From Verrucomicrobiales bacterium (GTDB lineage: Bacteria > Verrucomicrobiota > Verrucomicrobiia > Verrucomicrobiales > DEV007), in the NCBI GenBank assembly GCA_002696885.1, contig NZSO01000071.1, positions 4,201 to 13,703 on the forward strand: DNA of 9,503 bases. Reading direction: 5' to 3'. This document shows positions 6,862 to 9,503 of the stretch, piece by piece (positions within the stretch are counted from its first letter, which is position 1; every line of letters begins with the position of its first letter). The notes under the pieces were generated by a model. It was not told the DNA's origin. It worked only from the letters and a program-made list of their open reading frames with translations, and did no database searches. A program made the translations under genes and the position numbers.

Positions 6862-7926
6862 TCAAGTTGACAAAATTTGACTTATGTCTGTTTTTTTTGT
6901 CATTTCGAGTGCCTCTAAATAGACATCTTCACGAAACACTGAATTAAGTAATTTCTTTTCTGAATCAGCTATTGATTGTTTGATTAAACCAGCGCTCCTC
7001 ATCTGGCTTATTAATTTATTTGCTTTTGTTTTCGATGGTGAGTTGACGTCGAATCTACTAAAAATATGAAAATCGACGGACTTCATTTCATTTTCACCAG
7101 TGAATAAACTTCTGCGAATAATTGCTTCATCCACATCCAGATATTCTTTTCGTGATAATAGGCTGGCGAGCTCTAGTCGACCTTTGTGGGTGTCACAGAT
7201 TTTCGCTGCTTGTATGAGCGATTTGATAATAACTAAATGTTCCTCTTTATGGCATTGAGAAAACTGTTCAGTGACAATTAAAGCTTTCTCTGTATGCATT
7301 GGTGAAAGATCCGCAGACTCTTTCACAATTGTGCCTAGGCCTTTTGATGAGGCTAAAGAATTAAAAGGTTCGCCGACGCAGTATCCATCAATAAAACCTG
7401 ATTCAAGTGATGAAACCATTAATTGAGGAGGAACTACTAAGATGTTAATATCCTCGTTAGGTTTGATTCCTGTTGGCTGAATCCACTGTCTTAATAAGAA
7501 ATGATGTGAACTAACAATATTTGGAATACCAAACGTCAACTTCCCAACATCTTTATCAGAGGTAATAAATTTTTTCAGTGATTGAGCATCTACAACTCCT
7601 GCTTTCCTTAGTCTATCCGAGATTGTGATTGCTGCGCCATTAGCATTAAATAAGAATCCAGTAATACAATGGCGTGCTAAAACTCTTAAACCTATTGTTA
7701 TTCCAAAGCAAAGTCCAGCCAACGCATGAGCGGCATGGAGTTCTCCACAAACTATTTTATCGCGAATAGTTGCCCAACCCGGCTCTCTGACTAATTCAAC
7801 ATTTAATCCCTCTGATGAAAAGAAACCTTTTTCGTAAGCCAAAATCAGAGGAGCACAATCAACTAACGGAACGAAACCAATTCTTATAGTTTCAGGTTTG
7901 CTTTGAAAGTTGATATTTGGAAACAC
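6862..7926 (-). CDS. Cytoplasmic NrtA-like protein without signal peptide, candidate NasS-type nitrate/nitrite sensor
   Basis: NrtA/CmpA-fold protein (354 aa), clearly related to the product of the next gene: IRIGFVPLVDCAPLILAYEK (14-33), HALAGLCFG (67-75), VSSHHFLLRQW (138-148) and CVGEPFN (183-189) match NrtA segments in order. H141 aligns with H176 of NrtA. No signal peptide is present. The start is GTG at 7926, and an in-frame TAA at 7944-7942 leaves no room for an N-terminal extension, so the protein should stay in the cytoplasm. NasS, the cytoplasmic sensor that controls the NasT antiterminator, has this architecture, but no NasT gene is in the window. Alternatively it may replace the SBP-like regulatory domain of cyanobacterial NrtC, which the NrtC-like ATPase here lacks. 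It is first in the operon, 67 bp before nrtA and divergent from a LysR gene. Family is sure; the exact role is inferred. Confidence 0.8.
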   Translation of the reverse strand: MFPNINFQSKPETIRIGFVPLVDCAPLILAYEKGFFSSEGLNVELVREPGWATIRDKIVCGELHAAHALAGLCFGITIGLRVLARHCITGFLFNANGAAITISDRLRKAGVVDAQSLKKFITSDKDVGKLTFGIPNIVSSHHFLLRQWIQPTGIKPNEDINILVVPPQLMVSSLESGFIDGYCVGEPFNSLASSKGLGTIVKESADLSPMHTEKALIVTEQFSQCHKEEHLVIIKSLIQAAKICDTHKGRLELASLLSRKEYLDVDEAIIRRSLFTGENEMKSVDFHIFSRFDVNSPSKTKANKLISQMRSAGLIKQSIADSEKKLLNSVFREDVYLEALEMTKKTDISQILST

Positions 7927-8034
7927 ATCACCAGATTTAGCTTAATGAATGCCAAGCCGTTCTGTTTGGCCCAAATGTTGCTAAATTTTATTCATACGAA
8001 GCATTAACATTTTTCATCCTGTACAAATTATCCC
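7927..8034. promoter_or_regulatory. Divergent promoter/operator region between the operon and LysR gene 1
   Basis: This 108-bp region must hold the promoters of both the minus-strand operon and the plus-strand LysR gene, the classical layout for a LysR-controlled operon. It contains an imperfect inverted repeat GCCAAGC/GTTTGGC (7951-7957 and 7964-7970) and an 11-bp odd palindrome TTTGGCCCAAA (7965-7975). It also has inverted copies of TTAATG/CATTAA (7942-7947 and 8002-8007) and two direct TTCAT copies 22 bp apart (7991 and 8013). A possible minus-strand -10 box TAAAAT lies at 7990-7985, with no good -35, as in activator-dependent promoters. Promoter calls are tentative; the symmetry elements are seen directly. 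Confidence 0.6.
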
Positions 8035-8970
8035 ATGCAAACATTAGAAACGAGACAGCTTATTGCATTTACTGAGTTGGCTAGACTTGGAAGTTTTACA
8101 GAGGTAGCAAACCAATTAGGCCTTACTCAATCTGCAGTAAGTCATTCAATCAAAGCTCTAGAAAAACAGCTTGAGGTGGTTCTTTTTGAGAGATTTGGCA
8201 AAAATGTTTCTCTGACCTTGGAGGGGCAAGCTTTATTGCCATACGCAAATAAAATCATTGCTCAGATGCAAATTGCTCAGGATGGCATCCAAATTTTAAA
8301 AAAGCCTGGCTATGGACGACTAAGAATTGGTGCAACTGTCTCCATTAGTCAGTATTTGCTACCATCTATCTTAAGAGAGTTTAGGGAAAGCTTTCCAAAT
8401 TACACTATTACGGTTGTTACCGAAGATACTAAAAAATTGGTATCAATATTAGAAAATGGGAAAATAGATTTTGCTATTGCTCTCGAAACCTCAACCTCTA
8501 GTCGCTTCAAATTTACAAATCTTTTCAACGATCAGATTGAAATGGCCATTTCTCCGGTGCATTCAATTGCTAAAAAAGAAAACATTAGCAGAGATGATAT
8601 AGCAGATGAGGAGTTTATTTTTTATAAAAGTACTAGTGAGACTTTTCATATAATAGAGGGAATTTTTACTCATATGTCATCTAAAATGAATGCATCAATG
8701 CAGGTAGGCAGTATGGCAGCAATAAAAGAAATGGCACAATATGGGATGGGAATAGGTTTGATACCAAGATGGATAGCATTGGATGAAATATCCTCAGGAA
8801 GGCTAATTTTTCGTTCTTTGCCAACTCAAAATGCCAATCGAAGTTGGGGTATCTATGAGGTTAAAAACGAGACAGTTAGTATCGCTAAGATGATATTTAC
8901 TGGCATTTGCAGAAACGTTGTTGAAACTAGAAAACTAAGAACTGAAATCCTCTCCAAGTCAAAAATGTAA
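8035..8970 (+). CDS. LysR-type transcriptional regulator 1, probable regulator of the nitrate assimilation operon
   Basis: Complete LysR regulator (311 aa, normal length). The N-terminal winged helix-turn-helix (about 5-62) contains ELARLGSFTEVANQLGLTQS (14-33) and SAVSHSIKALEKQL (33-46). A linker helix covers about 62-90. The effector domain begins at GRLRIGATVSISQYLLPSIL (94-113) and includes the second-lobe motif MAQYGMGIGLIPRW (233-246). It is transcribed away from the operon across a 108-bp shared region, which suggests that it controls the operon and itself. Cyanobacterial NtcB, a LysR activator of nitrate assimilation, offers a functional parallel, but orthology cannot be judged here. 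The effector is unknown. No Shine-Dalgarno motif precedes the ATG. A second LysR gene downstream is a close paralogue. Confidence 0.9.
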   Translation: MQTLETRQLIAFTELARLGSFTEVANQLGLTQSAVSHSIKALEKQLEVVLFERFGKNVSLTLEGQALLPYANKIIAQMQIAQDGIQILKKPGYGRLRIGATVSISQYLLPSILREFRESFPNYTITVVTEDTKKLVSILENGKIDFAIALETSTSSRFKFTNLFNDQIEMAISPVHSIAKKENISRDDIADEEFIFYKSTSETFHIIEGIFTHMSSKMNASMQVGSMAAIKEMAQYGMGIGLIPRWIALDEISSGRLIFRSLPTQNANRSWGIYEVKNETVSIAKMIFTGICRNVVETRKLRTEILSKSKM

Positions 8971-9170
8971 TATAATTTCGTTTTTTATTACTCTGTCGAA
9001 CAACGGGATTTTGACCAGAAAATCAATTCAGTAGATAATAATCTAAACTGAAAGGCTTCAGCTTCGCATTAAAAGCATAATCGAAATTCTAATTCAGCAC
9101 TTGGCCTAATTATTGCTGAATATAATTCATGAACTCAATTAATAGAATTCATCAATACAAATCTTAGTCC
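8971..9170 (+). promoter_or_regulatory. Intergenic region between the LysR genes, with a duplicated promoter-proximal block at 9101-9170
   Basis: No coding region was found in these 200 bp. The last 70 bp align with the DNA just upstream of LysR gene 1. Beginning at TTGGCC (9101, versus 7966) there are 24 identities in the first 30 positions without gaps, then the shared blocks ATTAA, TTCATC and TACAAAT at nearly the same distances from the ATG. A good -10-like TATAAT sits at 9121-9126 inside the conserved block. The first 130 bp show only a small CTGAA/TTCAG hairpin (9048-9061) and no convincing terminator. The second LysR gene therefore probably has its own promoter with the same control sites as the first. 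Confidence 0.55.
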
Positions 9171-9503
9171 ATGGAAATCTTAGACACTAGGCAACTTCTG
9201 GCTTTTAACGAATTGGCTAAACTGGGTAGTTTTACAAAAGTTGCAAATAAATTAGGGCTCACACAGTCCGCCGTTAGTCACTCAATTAAGAATCTTGAAA
9301 AACATCTGCAGGTTGATTTGTTCCACAGGGTTGGAAAAAATGTAACACTTACACTTGAAGGGGAATTGCTTTTAACATTTTCTGATCAGATTATTAAACA
9401 AATACAGAACGCTCAGGATGGTATTCAGAATGCAAAGAGACCAGGGTATGGTAGATTAAGGATTGGGGCTACAGTTTGTGTGAGTCAGTACTTATTACCT
9501 TCG
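9171..9503 (+). CDS. LysR-type transcriptional regulator 2, N-terminal part (cut by window edge), paralogue of regulator 1
   Basis: The ATG at 9171 opens a frame that runs to the window edge (111 codons). It covers the winged helix-turn-helix with ELAKLGSFTKVANKLGLTQS (14-33) and SAVSHSIKNLEKHL (33-46), the linker helix, and the beginning of the effector domain (GRLRIGATVCVSQYLLPS, 94-111). By eye about 81 of 111 residues are identical to regulator 1, with no gaps, and the recognition segment LTQSAVSHSIK is identical. Both regulators should therefore bind the same or very similar DNA sites. Differences cluster in the linker helix (about 65-88), which governs dimerisation. No Shine-Dalgarno motif precedes the ATG. 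Whether the gene is intact beyond the window cannot be seen. Confidence 0.88.
   Translation, partial: MEILDTRQLLAFNELAKLGSFTKVANKLGLTQSAVSHSIKNLEKHLQVDLFHRVGKNVTLTLEGELLLTFSDQIIKQIQNAQDGIQNAKRPGYGRLRIGATVCVSQYLLPS

Noticed and set aside
7884..7928. ATG-initiated 14-codon mini-ORF overlapping the GTG start of the NasS-like gene in another frame
   Set aside because: It is too short to support as a gene and has no ribosome binding site. It could affect initiation, but nothing in the sequence shows that.
8967..8991. GTAATA/TATTAC inverted repeat with a T-run after LysR gene 1, as a terminator
   Set aside because: The stem is 6 bp, entirely weak except one pair, overlaps the stop codon, and the T-run is in the loop rather than after the stem.

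Overview
This window carries most of a nitrate/nitrite assimilation locus from an AT-rich Gram-negative bacterium. The Gram-negative call rests on an exported, Sec-type substrate-binding protein (SBP) paired with an inner-membrane ABC permease. The combination of a NirA-family siroheme reductase, a CysJ-type diflavin reductase and an NrtABCD-type transporter, together with the general lack of Shine-Dalgarno motifs, recalls marine Verrucomicrobiota or Planctomycetota. That placement is inference with low confidence.

Layout, minus strand (transcribed from about 7930 down to 1): a signal-peptide-less NrtA/NasS-like protein (6862-7926, GTG start); a 35-bp heptanucleotide repeat in the leader of the next gene; the periplasmic nitrate-binding protein NrtA (5424-6794); the permease NrtB (4199-5344); two ATPases, NrtC-like (3266-4171) and NrtD (2454-3257); a CysJ-like NADPH diflavin reductase (748-2454); and the N-terminal 252 codons of a NirA-family nitrite reductase (1-758), cut by the window edge. 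Gaps run from 79 bp down to 1- and 11-bp overlaps, so this is very probably one operon.

Layout, plus strand: a complete LysR regulator (8035-8970), divergent from the operon across 108 bp, then a 200-bp gap and a second, closely related LysR gene (9171-9503, cut by the window edge). The regions upstream of the two LysR genes are also conserved, so the duplication appears to include the promoter.

How it works together (inference from families): NrtABCD imports nitrate and/or nitrite. A nitrate reductase, not seen here and perhaps beyond position 1, would produce nitrite. NirA would reduce nitrite to ammonium with electrons from NADPH through the diflavin protein, in a CysJI-like arrangement. 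The cytoplasmic NrtA-like protein is a candidate nitrate/nitrite sensor, and the LysR pair are candidate transcriptional regulators. No RNA gene, insertion sequence, CRISPR array or convincing terminator was seen.
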